Shown piece by piece: positions 10,063 to 20,017 of a stretch of DNA of 64,000 nt. The notes beneath the pieces are model-generated. The model was given only the letters and a program-made list of their open reading frames with translations. It made no database searches and had not been told where the DNA came from. Made by a program: the position numbers and the translations under genes. Within the stretch, counting starts at the first letter, position 1. Each line of letters starts with the position of its first letter. Location: contig CM048745.1 of the NCBI GenBank assembly GCA_026315105.1, forward strand, positions 280,565,247 through 280,629,246, read 5' to 3'. Source of the DNA: Locusta migratoria (taxonomy: Eukaryota > Arthropoda > Insecta > Orthoptera > Acrididae).

Positions 10063-11560
10063 CAGTGGCGTAGCTACGTCACCAAGGGCCCCGGGGCAAA
10101 AATAACATTGGGGCCCTCTTTAAACTAAAACCGTATACGGATGCAAAAGTATTTCTTTAGCTTCTTACTGCCCACTGTAAGAAATAATAAGGCAAACCTA
10201 AATACTGCTAAGTAAATTATGTGTCACGCAACAGATAATATAGTTATAACTGTAAAAGTTTGTTTGTGTGGTATGCTTTTTACGCAAAAATTACTGGGTG
10301 CATTTGAATGAAATTTTGCCGAGGGATCGAGTTAGATCTGGGCAGGACATGCAGATACAACGACCCCATGCTCCATACCGATCAGACTTATTTCGTTTAA
10401 AGCCCAGTCATAGAAAGAAAATAAAGGAAATATTCGTGTAGGATGGTTTCAGCAAAAGGAAGTTGCCGGATTTTGTATGATAAAACATTTTGTATTGAGC
10501 CATGCCGCTACCAGGCTGTATGAAGTAATAAGTAAAATGACGTAAATTGACATTTTTGCTTAGTATGACTGGGGCAGAGGGCAGCGTCTAGAATGCACAA
10601 TTCACTATTGTGACAATGTAACCATATTTTCTCTTCTTGCGTGCTTTTCAGAGTGCAGTTGGTTACAGCACTTCATTGGGTTACAGCACTCCCTTGGGGG
10701 AATTCACTATAGAAACCGTTTAGTTACCATAATAATGCCGTTCTGTAATAATTCAAATGTGGTCACACCGTGTCAAACACACTGCTAGTAATTCGCCGCC
10801 ATTTATTGTTATATCGCAAGATTGTCAGCCATGGCAACTCCGACTTCAACCGACAACACTCTAACGATAGGAGGGTCGCGTCATAGTGGACAAGCAATAG
10901 ACATTGTTGTGTTTATATTGTGAGGTGGGAATAAAATTTGGATTTCACTTCATGCATTTGAGGTTTGTTGCTCAGGGTTCAAAAAGTTAATAAAACTTGA
11001 AATCCTTCATTCAACTAAAATATTATATACAGTAGATCGTCGATTATCCGAAGTAATTGAAAGACATGGATGTTCGGAAAACCGATTATTGGTATAATCA
11101 AACTGTACATTTCTATTTGCCAATAAGAAGTACTGTAGAGTAAATGTATTTATTCAGTATTTGGAGATGCTCCATCCTTAGTACTGTGCCATGCGGCACG
11201 CCGCAACACTTGGAAGGCGCAGTGAGCAGCTTTGATGCTTCCTCTGCTTCTGCTGCCACGCCGACTGAGGTGTGCCGATTGTTGTACACAGCAACTGGCG
11301 ACTTGGAAGATCAGCAGCACCACCGAGCGAAGGCCACACTAAAAGCAATGTTCCGCCACCCGGTGGCCCAAAGCGGCTACTGTGGGAAACTTGGTTTGAG
11401 GGCAGATGGAGATAATGGACGGCAGAGTGGGAGAGCAAAAACAAAAAATCGATAGTCTACTGTATTTTTTTCAAACATCGCTCACGGAGGTCGAGGGGCC
11501 CCTAGAGCTCGGGGGCCCCGGGGCACTGCCCCGCCTAGCCCTATGATAGCTACGCCACTG
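10063..11560 (+). mobile_element. Non-autonomous hAT element (CAGTGGCGTAGCTA family)
   Basis: Starts CAGTGGCGTAGCTA and ends TAGCTACGCCACTG: a 14-bp TIR. Exact 8-bp TSD AGTTAAGG (10055-10062, 11561-11568). Both ends contain GGGCCCC/GGGGCCC-rich subterminal blocks. No transposase. A second, oppositely oriented copy is at 59316-61449, and both contain the same pogo-like insertion. Confidence 0.92.
11030..11462 (+). mobile_element. Pogo/Tigger-like element nested in hAT
   Basis: Starts CAGTAGATCGTCGATTATCC and ends with a matching inverted CTACTG end (...TCGATAGTCTACTG), flanked by TA on both sides (11028-11029, 11463-11464). The TA target and the CAG...TCGATTATCCG start fit pogo/Tigger members of the Tc1/mariner group. 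It has no transposase. Part of its interior (about 11219-11400) recurs at 22495-22645 and 59500-59640. Confidence 0.65.
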
Positions 11561-11794
11561 AGTTAAGGGCAGTCGTACGTCCAATATGACAAAATTACAC
11601 TTTTATGCAAATTATCTAAATATGCACGTTTATGCTTAATTTGGTGATGGCTTTATGGAAATATTTGTTTATTTACTTTTTTTAAATAAATATTTGAAAA
11701 TAATCATGCAATCACATTTCTGAGATTTTTTTCCCCATCAATTCGCATATTGGCAATTTTCTCTGGAACTATATACCCTAGAAAGCTGTGGTTT

Positions 11795-11981
11795 GCCGCG
11801 GTGGAGTAGCTGAGCGGTCTAAAGCGTCTCGCTGCGGAGCGCGAGGTTGCTCGCCGTGGAGGTTCGAGTCCTCCCTGGGGCATCGGTGTGTGTGTGTTTG
11901 TTCTTAGGTTAGTTTACCTAGGTTTAAGTATTTTGTAAGCTACGGACTGATGACCACGCAGTTTAGTCCGATTACACATTA
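11795..11981 (+). mobile_element. tRNA-derived SINE (divergent subfamily)
   Basis: tRNA-like head GCCGCGGTGGAGTAGCTGAG with B-box GGTTCGAGTCC, then the conserved body block CGGACTGATGACCACG. The tail differs from family A and ends near a TCCGATTACACAT block. Confidence 0.85.
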
Positions 11982-12181
11982 GCTACCCGCATTCAACCCA
12001 CTATCATTCTAATAAGCCTGTACGCACCAGTTCATAACACGAACTTAAGAAAGAGATATATCGGTTGACATGTACAAATTCTGTGTAGGATGGTTTAGTA
12101 AGTGTAATATGCGGTCTTTCAACCATCTATGAATATTTTAGATATGTGACTTGTATGTATATAAAAATTAATATATATGTA

Positions 12182-12435
12182 TTAAAAATTGTTACATTTC
12201 TGTAGATCACAATAGGTTACTGACATAGTACCTTACAATCTAAGGTGCTTAATACAGTAATTTATACTAATTATATATATGTGACATTCGATGCAGTTTA
12301 AGGAAATGTACTACATGTAACTTTTATATGTCAATGTAATAATAATAAAAAAAATTGTAACAATTTTTTGAACATCACAATAGTTAACTGACAGAGCGCC
12401 TTACAATCTAGGGTGCTTAACATAGTAACTTATAA
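12182..12435 (+). repeat. Two direct repeats of about 85 bp, AT-rich
   Basis: Units near 12182-12265 and 12348-12435 share AAAAATTGT, ATCACAATAG, CTTACAATCTA and GTGCTTAA blocks in the same order. The ribozyme-like motif at 12861 lies downstream, so this may be part of a Penelope-like terminal region. Confidence 0.6.
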
Positions 12436-12475
12436 AGGTTACATGTAGTAAATTACATCTAACGTCATATATATA

Positions 12476-12477
<2 letters not shown>

Positions 12478-12527
<50 letters not shown>
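12478..12527. repeat. (TA)n microsatellite
   Basis: An uninterrupted TA dinucleotide run of about 50 bp, directly visible. Confidence 0.97.
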
Positions 12528-12529
<2 letters not shown>

Positions 12530-12860
12530 CACAAAAGGCAGAGACCATTATAGAAATGTACCTGTAGAATCTTTGTATATAGTTTTCCCGCCAGCCAGTT
12601 AGTGTTATACTGGACTCCAAGTAGTATTGTACTTAGACTTTGAAGTACCTCACTTCAAAACCGTTAGAAGATGGAATATAGTTTTTACTTGTGACTACTA
12701 ATTTTATGTTTAACGATGCCTCAACCTGAATGTACTCTTTTAGTATATAAAAATGTCGTGAAATTATATAAATTACGACAGGTATGTAACCATACAATTG
12801 TAATATAAGTAGTCTCTTGGCAATCATGTATATAGATCAATTGTTAAACTTTGTGTAATA

Positions 12861-12896
12861 GGTCTGAAGATAGCGTCGAGTACGCCGAAACCGGTC
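12861..12896 (+). ncRNA. Hammerhead-ribozyme-like core motif
   Basis: CTGAAGA, a short hairpin (GCGT/ACGC) and then CGAAACCGG follow the hammerhead order CUGAnGA - stem II - GAAA, as in retrozyme and Penelope-like terminal ribozymes. I could not establish stems I and III or the cleavage site, so activity is unproven. Four similar motifs lie elsewhere in the window. Confidence 0.4.
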
Positions 12897-13827
12897 ACAT
12901 AATAAATGAAAAATGCGATCTTGGCTGCATAATCATTATTAAAAGATATACAAACATTTGAACATTTTTGAGGCTGTGGTTTCTTTTGTTTTGTAGAGAA
13001 CTGTCCGTTTCGTAAGTTGGCTGCAGTAGCTGTGCTTGGCAGTAAACTCTTTGAACTGTACATACATTTGTGTTTGACGACAACAGTTATCCACTAGCCG
13101 TGTTTTCGTTTCTGTGTTTCTTGGAATGTCAGTGTTTGAACTTTGCGTTTTTGACGTTGTTCTTACATTTAATGATGGCTATTATGCAAGGCTACAGGTT
13201 TTGGAATATCTCGGAATTCCTAAACGTTACAACACTACTAAAAGTGGTGATGGACTTGGTCCAACTTCGAATCATGAAGGCAGAGATTGCAACAAACAAT
13301 ATGTCAAAAGAAGCCAGATCCGAGAGATGGACGACAGCAGTGGTGAGAAAGATAAAGGAGGAGATGAGAACTACCATCCGGAAGGATTCCAACATATTTT
13401 TGTATGTATCAGTTGACTGTATATTAAAATTTCCTTTTTAAACGCAATTTTCTCAAAGTAACATTTTTCAGTATAAATGCCCCCTTTTCTCAGAAAGTTC
13501 TGAAACTAAGTCAATGAATTACTTACCACATAACATAGATAGTACAATGATGGTGTATCTTTTCTCTAGTACTATTTGCAGTAATAGTATAAAATTGAAG
13601 GAATTAAAATTCTCGGAATTTACACCCAAAAATTACATGTTTTGGGGCAAAAATTTTAACTTTTTTTCAACTGTTATTTTAAAGAGAATGTAGAGAAATA
13701 CAGTCACAAAACATGCGAGAACATGTGATGGAAACACGACATTTATATTCTATTCAGTTCCTGACGAAACTGGGCAGTTATATAGCCCATTGAACATGGT
13801 ACAGATAGGGCGGTACGACACCCCTTA
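12897..13827. other. Mostly unassigned; contains an unrecognised ORF
   Basis: At 12951-12972 there is a fragment identical to the SINE tail (TACAAACATTTGAACATTTT) without the SINE body. The ORF at 13114-13416 is listed separately. Otherwise no feature seen. Confidence 0.4.
13114..13416 (+). CDS. Unrecognised small ORF, possibly TE-derived
   Basis: A 100-codon frame giving VVLTFNDGYYARLQVLEYLG near residues 15-34, a basic middle and a YHPEGF motif near the C-terminus. The FNDG...LxxLGI...YxxGxF spacing reminds me of hypothetical proteins found repeatedly in arthropod genomes, probably transposon-borne, but I cannot name the family. There is an in-frame ATG but no flanking TE ends were identified. 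An overlapping frame (13070-13441) is alternative and equally unassigned. No function should be inferred. Confidence 0.25.
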   Translation: MFLGMSVFELCVFDVVLTFNDGYYARLQVLEYLGIPKRYNTTKSGDGLGPTSNHEGRDCNKQYVKRSQIREMDDSSGEKDKGGDENYHPEGFQHIFVCIS

Positions 13828-13996
13828 ATGTGTTTGGTTATTAGCCCCTAGGTTTACAAACTACTTAAACTAAGTTAAACTAACCTAAGGGCAACATACA
13901 CAACCATGCCCCAGGGAAGATTCGAACCTCCGACAGCGAGCAACAGCACGTTCCGCGGCAATGCGCTTGGAACGCTCGGCTACTCCTCCGCGGCTC
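13828..13996 (-). mobile_element. tRNA-derived SINE
   Basis: Minus-strand SINE with B-box complement GATTCGAACC and a head ending CCGCGG. It resembles the divergent subfamily at 11795. Confidence 0.85.
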
Positions 13997-14169
13997 TCTT
14001 GTGAATCCATGTCTCTAGGTAGTGTTGGTACTAGCGTGCGTGACGTCAGCTCCAAGCTTAGGTAGTGAGCGCTCGTGTGCGCTCCTGCTCGCGAAACAGG
14101 CTGTCGGAACAGCCTTATTGAATGGATGACAGAATCAGCGCCTGCAAGGTACGAGCATAAGCACTAGGT

Positions 14170-15043
14170 TCTCAGATTTGTGACTGGCTGGAAGACTCCC
14201 TGAGTAATAGAACGCAGTACGTTGTTCTCGACGGCGAGTGTTCATCGGAGACGAGGGTATTGCCAGGCGTGCCCCAGGGGAGTGTGATAGGACCGCTATT
14301 ATTTTCTATCTACATAAATGATGTGATGGACAGAGTAACTTATAATTTGCGGCTGTTTTCTGATGATGCTGTGGTGTATGGCAGGGTGTCGTCTGTAACT
14401 GACTGTAATAGCATACAGGATGACAGCTTCTTGATGCTGTAGCGTCGTTCAAATGTCTAGGCATAACATTGCAGAGCGATATAAAGTGGAACGAACATGT
14501 AAGGACAGTTGTGAGTAAGGCGGACAGCCGACTTCGGTTTATTGGGAGAATTTTGGGAAGATGTACTTCACCTGTAAAGAAGAACGCGTATAAAACGCTT
14601 GTACGACCACGTTTTGAGTATTGCTCAAGTGTTTGGGACCCGCATAAGATAAGTTTAAAGGATGACATGAAAGCAGTTCAGAGGCGAACAGCTAGGTTCG
14701 TTACCGGTAGGTTCGACCAATGCGCGAGTGTCACGGAAATGCTCCGGGAACTCAAATGGGGATCGGTGGGGGAAAGACGACGCTCTTTTCGAGAAATTCT
14801 GTTGAGGAAATTTAAAGGGCTAGAATTGCAAGATGAGTGTAGTACGATCTTCGTGTTGCCTACTTCCATTTCGTGTATAGGTCACAAAGACAAGATAAGA
14901 GAAATTAGGGCTCGTACGGAGGAGTATAGGCAGTCTTTTTTTCCTCGTTCTATTTGGGAGTGGAATAGGAAAGAAAATGCTTAGTAATGGTACAGTGTAC
15001 CCTCCGTCAAGCCCCTTACGGTGGATTGCACAGTATGTATGTA
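14170..15043 (+). pseudogene. CR1/L2-like LINE reverse transcriptase fragment
   Basis: Readable RT blocks: DWLEDSLSNRTQYVV, GVPQGSVIGPLLFSIYINDV and the catalytic box LFSDDAVVYG (canonical FADD, Ala to Ser) up to about 14400. There is then an internal deletion of the region after the DD box, and the frame 14469-14984 supplies the thumb and C-terminal part (KWNEHVRTVVSKA, RPRFEYCSSVWDPH, VQRRTARFVTGRFD, FFPRSIWEWN). The order is that of CR1/L2-type LINEs. The 3' tail contains GTATGTATGTAGATGTA, typical of this group. 5'-truncated and dead. A hAT inserted into its tail at 15044-15051. Related minus-strand fragments lie at 15666-16042, 46650-47695 and 49455-50030. Confidence 0.85.
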
Positions 15044-15510
15044 GATGTAAACAGGGCCGGATCTAGGGGGGGGGGGGGGGGGCCAAAGTGGGCAGTTGCC
15101 CCGGGCGGCAGAATTTAGAGGGCGGCAAATTTTGACCGACTCCTTTTTTTTTCGTTTCTTTTTTTTTTTTACGGAATGTATCTTTCTGGTACAATTTAAT
15201 AAAATTAACTGACACAGGATTATTAAAAGTAAAATGACTGCAAGAAATACCGAAATCATTTAATAAAACTAAAATTCCTGGTTGCTGAATTCAGTGTTGC
15301 CCTCTCACAGGTGCTTCAGCTGATCAAACTTTTAAAATCTACTAGATATTAGCCATGAATGAGGGAGATGTTTGCGTTATTGCATACGTAAATGCACAAT
15401 GTTTATTAATTTGCATATATTTCCTTTTTCAGATAAATGAATATTCATATTTCATATCAAGGTAATATTTGTAGAACATGTGAATTTGATTAACGTTCCA
15501 GACCTTACAA

Positions 15511-15533
15511 CAAAAAAAAAAAAAAAAAAAAAA
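15511..15533. repeat. Poly(A) run
   Basis: An A run of about 23 bases on the plus strand (T run on minus), inside the hAT element. Confidence 0.9.
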
Positions 15534-15665
15534 GTATTTCAGGTGCGCACACTTCTTATTGAAAGTCGAAAGCATTAAGGATCTAGAGTCCTCTCTCGGT
15601 AGCGGGGGAATTGATAGACATCTACACAGGATACTCTGTAACATTTAACTGCCTGAAGAGGGTTC

Positions 15666-16042
15666 ATCGGGCCACTTTTATACTATTTATCTCCCATTCC
15701 ATTCTCGAATAGCGCGCGGGAAGAAAGAACATCTGAATCTCTCCGTTCGAGCTCAGATTTCTCGTATTTTATTCTGATGGTTATTTCTACCTATGTAAGT
15801 GGGAGGCAACAATATATTTTCGCATTTGCAGGAGAATATTGACGATTGTAGTTTCGTAAGTAGCCCACGTCGCAGCGATAAACGCCTTTGTTCTAATGAT
15901 TCCCATCCCAGATCCTGTATCATTTCCGTGACGCTGTCTCCCCTGTATCACTGCAATACAATACAAGCTGCCCGTCTTTCGACTCTTTCGATGTCCTCCG
16001 ACAAACCCACCTGATAAGTATCGCACAAGGGCAGCAAGACCA
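15666..16042 (-). pseudogene. CR1-like LINE 3' fragment nested in hAT
   Basis: Read on the minus strand it matches the C-terminal coding region of the same LINE family seen at 46650 and 49455 (shared SFRRSFFPR-like end; GDTVTEMIQDLGW-like block). Its 5' truncation point abuts the first readable hAT transposase codon at 16044, so it probably replaced or interrupted the transposase N-terminus. Confidence 0.75.
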
Positions 16043-16043
16043 G

Positions 16044-17760
16044 ATGAAACAGGAGGAATGTCACTGTATTATTGATGCTGTCCTTTTTCTAGCTAAGCAA
16101 GGAAGTCCTTTTAGAGGAACAAAAGAAGATGGTGATTTTGGTGATCCACATAGCGGCAAATTTCTAAATACAATTGGTCTCATATCATACTATAGTGTCC
16201 CCCTTCGTCTGTGTATTGAACGCCACAAGAAAGGCCAGATTAGCTATTTTTACAAAAATATACAAGATGAGTTCCGTGACTGGATTACTGACAAAATAAA
16301 ACAAGATATAATTAAAGATATTTTAGCTGCTAAATACTTTTCACTGATGTTTGACTGCACTCCAGATATCAGCCACAATGCGCAGATGACACAAGTAATT
16401 CGATAAGTCAAGTCGAATGACTCAGAGGTTGTGGAAACTTTTAATCACTTTTTTAGTTACAGACAAAACCGGGGATGGCCTAAGTCAAGAGATACTGCAA
16501 AAATTGGAACAAGATGGGCTGATCATTAAGTACTGCAGGGGGCAGTCTCATGACAATGGGGCAAACAGGGCTGGAAAGTACAAAGGGGTCCAGTAAAGAA
16601 TATTTCATAAGAGTGGACTGGCCTATTTCGTACTATGTGTTGCTCACTCTTTAAATTTAATAGGAGCGAATTCAGCAAGACTAGGTGATCTGCAAGAGTA
16701 GATGCGGTTGAAGCTGTTTACAAGCATTTTCAGAAAGTTTTGAAGGCCCTGGAAGAAACTGAAACTTATAAATTGTCAATACCAGAAACAAAATCAGAGA
16801 CAAGATATATTTTAAAGAATATGAGAAAACTCAAATTCATTACTTTAATTTGTTTCTGGTGTGCAATATTAAAATAAATTGTTCATGTTAATCAGTTTCT
16901 GCGAAGTTAATTCTTAACAATTGATAAAGCTGTTCGAAACATTCAAGGACTTTTGGGCTTTCTCAAAACTTCCCGGGATTCTTGTATCTCCGAAGCTATT
17001 TCTGAGGCCAAAGTGCTAGCAGAAGATAATGAGGTATCAACGGTATTCTCCGAAAAAAGGATTCGAAGAAAGAAGAAAATGGCCGATGAGCTTTGTGAGG
17101 ATGAAGTATCCAACATTCAGAGAAAAAAATAAGGAGTAATTGACAGAGCTTAGTACCAGGTTTACCGCACTTGAGAAAATTGGTGCAAAAATTAGTTTTC
17201 TGTGTGGTGTGCAAATTCGAGAAATGGAAGTGGAGGACTTGAAGGCCAAAGCAGCGGAACTGGCAGAAGATCGTAGCGAGGAAGAACTTGAAGTTGAAAG
17301 TTTCAGACAATATGCCCTGGCAATAGACAGAGCCTTGCAAGATTCCACTGCATCATCAACATTACGTTTAATTTATAAAAATAAATTGGTAGAGGGGTAT
17401 CCCAACCTTACTACAGCGTTAAAATATATATTACCATTCTAGTTTTTGTTTCGTCTGAAGAAAGAAGTTTCAGCAAGCTGAAACTAATTAAGTACCGCGG
17501 TGGCCGAGGGGACTGAGGCGCGCAAGTCACAGTCTGCACGGCCACTACGGTCGGGGGTTCGAATCCCCCCCTCGGGCATGGATATTTGTGCCGTGCTAGT
17601 TCGTAAGTAGTTCATAAGTAGTTTGTAAGTTTAGGGACTGATGGCCACGCTGTAAAGTCGCTTAAGCTATACAAACATTTGAACATTTGATTTGAATTAA
17701 GTACACTTGAGGAGCACGACTGCTTAACAAATCTGAGTATAATATCCATACAGCACAAAC
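16044..17760 (+). pseudogene. hAT transposase (DUF4371/ZMYM-like), broken
   Basis: The first frame (16044-16406) gives FLAKQGSPFRG, the DUF4371-type block DEFRDWITDKI, AAKYFSLMFDCTPDISH with the first catalytic Asp, and a VIR end. A stop follows at 16404-16406. In another frame from about 16453 come DKTGDGLSQEIL and GQSHDNGANRAGKYKG, carrying the second catalytic Asp. The frame 17140-17442 covers the C-terminal part (CGVQIREMEVEDL, YPNLTTALKYIL). The dimerisation signature EERSFSKLKLIK at about 17455-17490 is cut by the SINE at 17496 and resumes at 17705. The N-terminal TTF-type zinc finger is missing. At least three frame changes make it inactive. Confidence 0.85.
17496..17694 (+). mobile_element. 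tRNA-derived SINE (family A) in hAT transposase
   Basis: Near-complete SINE with B-box GGTTCGAATCC and the usual tail. Exact 10-bp TSD AATTAAGTAC (17486-17495, 17695-17704). It sits in the conserved C-terminal SFSKLKLIK codons, so the SINE insertion postdates the hAT. Confidence 0.95.
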
Positions 17761-18130
17761 AAGCTACATGAGGATATCAAAAATAGCTTTGCAGCAAAAA
17801 AAGCTCGAAAAGCGAAATTTTTAATCGGATTTTGTACGATGAGTAATCTTGTAATATTTTTGTATGTATTAAAATTGTCCTGTTTTCCTTTAATCTTAAT
17901 TCAGTCAATAAAATAAGTTCATGTTGTGAGATTGTGACATTTACTTAGAAATATGTAATCCAATTAGCGTCAAAAAGTCGATTCTTACAGGGGGGTTTAA
18001 AGAAGGGTCGGCAAATTTAAGCTTGCCCCCTTTGGCAAATGTCCTAGATCCGGCCCTGGATGTAAAGTCGGCCGTAACTTGCGTGCATGTTGTAAGTTAT
18101 TTACGCCCTGTTTCATCCACCTATGAGTGT

Positions 18131-18425
18131 GCCTCGGTTGCACGGTGGTAGAGTGCCCGACTACAAACCCAAAGGTCGCGGGTTCGATCCCCGGCAGGTC
18201 CAAGGGTTTTTAACTGTCACTTTCCACTTCTTTCACCTCTGGCAGTGTTGTTGATGTGAAAAATACCGAGTAGCACTGTGGTTCGGAACCCCTATAACTG
18301 GCTGGGTAAGTCAGTTCGAAGGTCGGAGGAAGGCAACGGCATACCACCTCCAAACAGGACCATGCCTAGTAAAGCACTGTTGTGTTCAAACGAATATTCG
18401 GATTGTTGACTGCTTTACCTATATC
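18131..18425 (+). mobile_element. tRNA-derived SINE (family B)
   Basis: Different SINE: head with A-box-like GGTGGTAGAGTGCC and B-box GGTTCGATCC, body with GGTCGGAGGAAGGCAACGGC and CCACCTCC, and an AT-rich end. A second copy lies at 61652-61975. It is not a functional tRNA: no pairing acceptor stem, and it is followed by a fixed SINE body. Confidence 0.88.
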
Positions 18426-18479
18426 TTGAAGGAACTGGAAAACTGTAAGAGAGTATGTGCTAATTGTTATTTCGGCAGT

Positions 18480-18719
18480 ATATTTGTTGGTGTAGGAAGC
18501 AGGTAGAGGCGGTGTCGCTGGTCGCACGTGCCTGCTGGAGTCGCCGACACGCGTGTGGTTATACAGCAACTGTCTGCTAGCGACTAGCGGTCCACCTGCT
18601 GTCGCGTGCTGCTCTCCTGATAGCAGTGGCTCTACTGCGCCGGTGCTGCTGCCGGCGGCTGCGCACGCAAGCTCAACAGTGGCGCCGCCGCTTGCGGCCA
18701 ACACTACACACAACGCTGG
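18480..18719. other. GC/CpG-rich single-copy-looking segment, part 1
   Basis: High CpG content unlike the AT-rich surroundings. It continues after the hAT at 19933-20013 and after the piggyBac at 21428-21490. Could be a host promoter/CpG-rich regulatory stretch; there is no coding evidence I trust. Confidence 0.35.
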
Positions 18720-19924
18720 CAGGGTTGCCAGGTGTGGCGATTTTTCGCATTCTTGGCTATCTTTTTCTTACAATAGTAGCCATTCTAGCAGTCTGGCGAC
18801 TGGCGATTAAATTTGGCTATAAAAGGAATTGGTTGGCGACCTAATGGCTATTTTATTTTACTTCAAATATAACGAATGTAAAGCAATCACTCTTTAGACG
18901 TTACGTCAATTCAAGAACAGGCTTTAAATGATATCTCGAAGTATACTACAACACCGTATGTATGGCTCCCGCTGAGAACAGGATAAGATGATATAAATTA
19001 CAGCATGCAAGGAGGCATTTAAACAGTATTTTTTCGACGTTCCATACGACAACATAACAGAAATTCGTAACAACTGTTATTGTGAAGCGAGCCCTTCGCT
19101 ACGCGCTTCACAGTGGTAAACAATGGTTTACGCAGTATAAATGTCGATGAAGAACACTCGGTAATTTACCAGTCGTTCTCATGACTGATTTTTCAGTGTG
19201 TAATGACGCATTATTACGAATTAAAGTCCATCTCACCTCAAAGTATGAAATGCTTAGTGCATTATTACAAATTACCTCACCTCAAAATCTTGTAATGAAT
19301 TTGCGGGTATTAAAGAAATGTTTGAAAGATTCAATAACTCTATCTAACATCTGTAAATATTTGTTTTTAAGAAGATGAAAGTGATTGGTAATAGAAACTA
19401 TGCATGAGAACACCCCTTGTGTAGGTTTAATAGAATGATTCTTGAACAGTTTTTGGTGTAATTTTTATAAGTTATGAAATTAATAAATGTGATAGTTAAA
19501 TGTAACTGAATTTCCGGAGTCTATTATATTTACAATGTGACAATATTTTGACTGCCCTCATGGTCAGTTAGTGGTGTGTCTGGGTTCAGTTCTTGAATGG
19601 ACTCAGATAAATGTTTCTGTGAAGCATGAGTTTCCTTGGAAAGTTCAGCCTGATGTTTGTGAATGTGAGAGTGCCACAGTTTGTGTTACTTTTTACTCAG
19701 TAACCAGCTTACTCCCTGAATTTCAGGATTATCATTGTCGAGTAACGTGCCATAATTAACATAGCATAATAATGTTAACAGATTAAAGTTTGCGGTATTT
19801 GGCTATTTTTACTGATGAAAAGATGGTTATATTTTGTCATTTTATTGATGAAAAGATGGCGATATTTTGGCTACTTTTTGTGTAAAATTTGGCGACATAG
19901 CAATAGAAAAACCTGGCAACTCTG
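18720..19924. mobile_element. Non-autonomous hAT element (CAGGGTTGCCAGG family)
   Basis: Starts CAGGGTTGCCAGG and ends CCTGGCAACTCTG (one mismatch). 8-bp TSD AACGCTGG / AACTCTGG (18712-18719, 19925-19932), one mismatch. Subterminal GGCGA/TGGCTA motifs repeat at both ends. No transposase. A plus-strand frame at 19181-19378 is not recognisable. Confidence 0.85.
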
Positions 19925-20017
19925 AACTCTGGTCGCGCAGTGCGGCACAAACCGCCGAGGCGGCACCAGCTGCTGGCGGGCAGACGCACAACCAACCGAC
20001 GGACTTCACGGCCTTAA

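Larger units (their letters stand above)
15052..18058 (+). mobile_element. hAT transposon with degenerate transposase
   Basis: Starts CAGGGCCGGATCTAGG and ends CCTAGATCCGGCCCTG: a perfect 16-bp TIR. Exact 8-bp TSD GATGTAAA (15044-15051, 18059-18066). At 3,007 bp it carries transposase remains (16044-17760), a minus-strand LINE fragment (15666-16042) and a SINE (17496-17694). It inserted in the tail of the CR1-like fragment that ends at 15043. Confidence 0.95.

Noticed and set aside
18131..18203. tRNA gene in SINE family B
   Set aside because: No 7-bp acceptor stem and the same downstream body at 61652.
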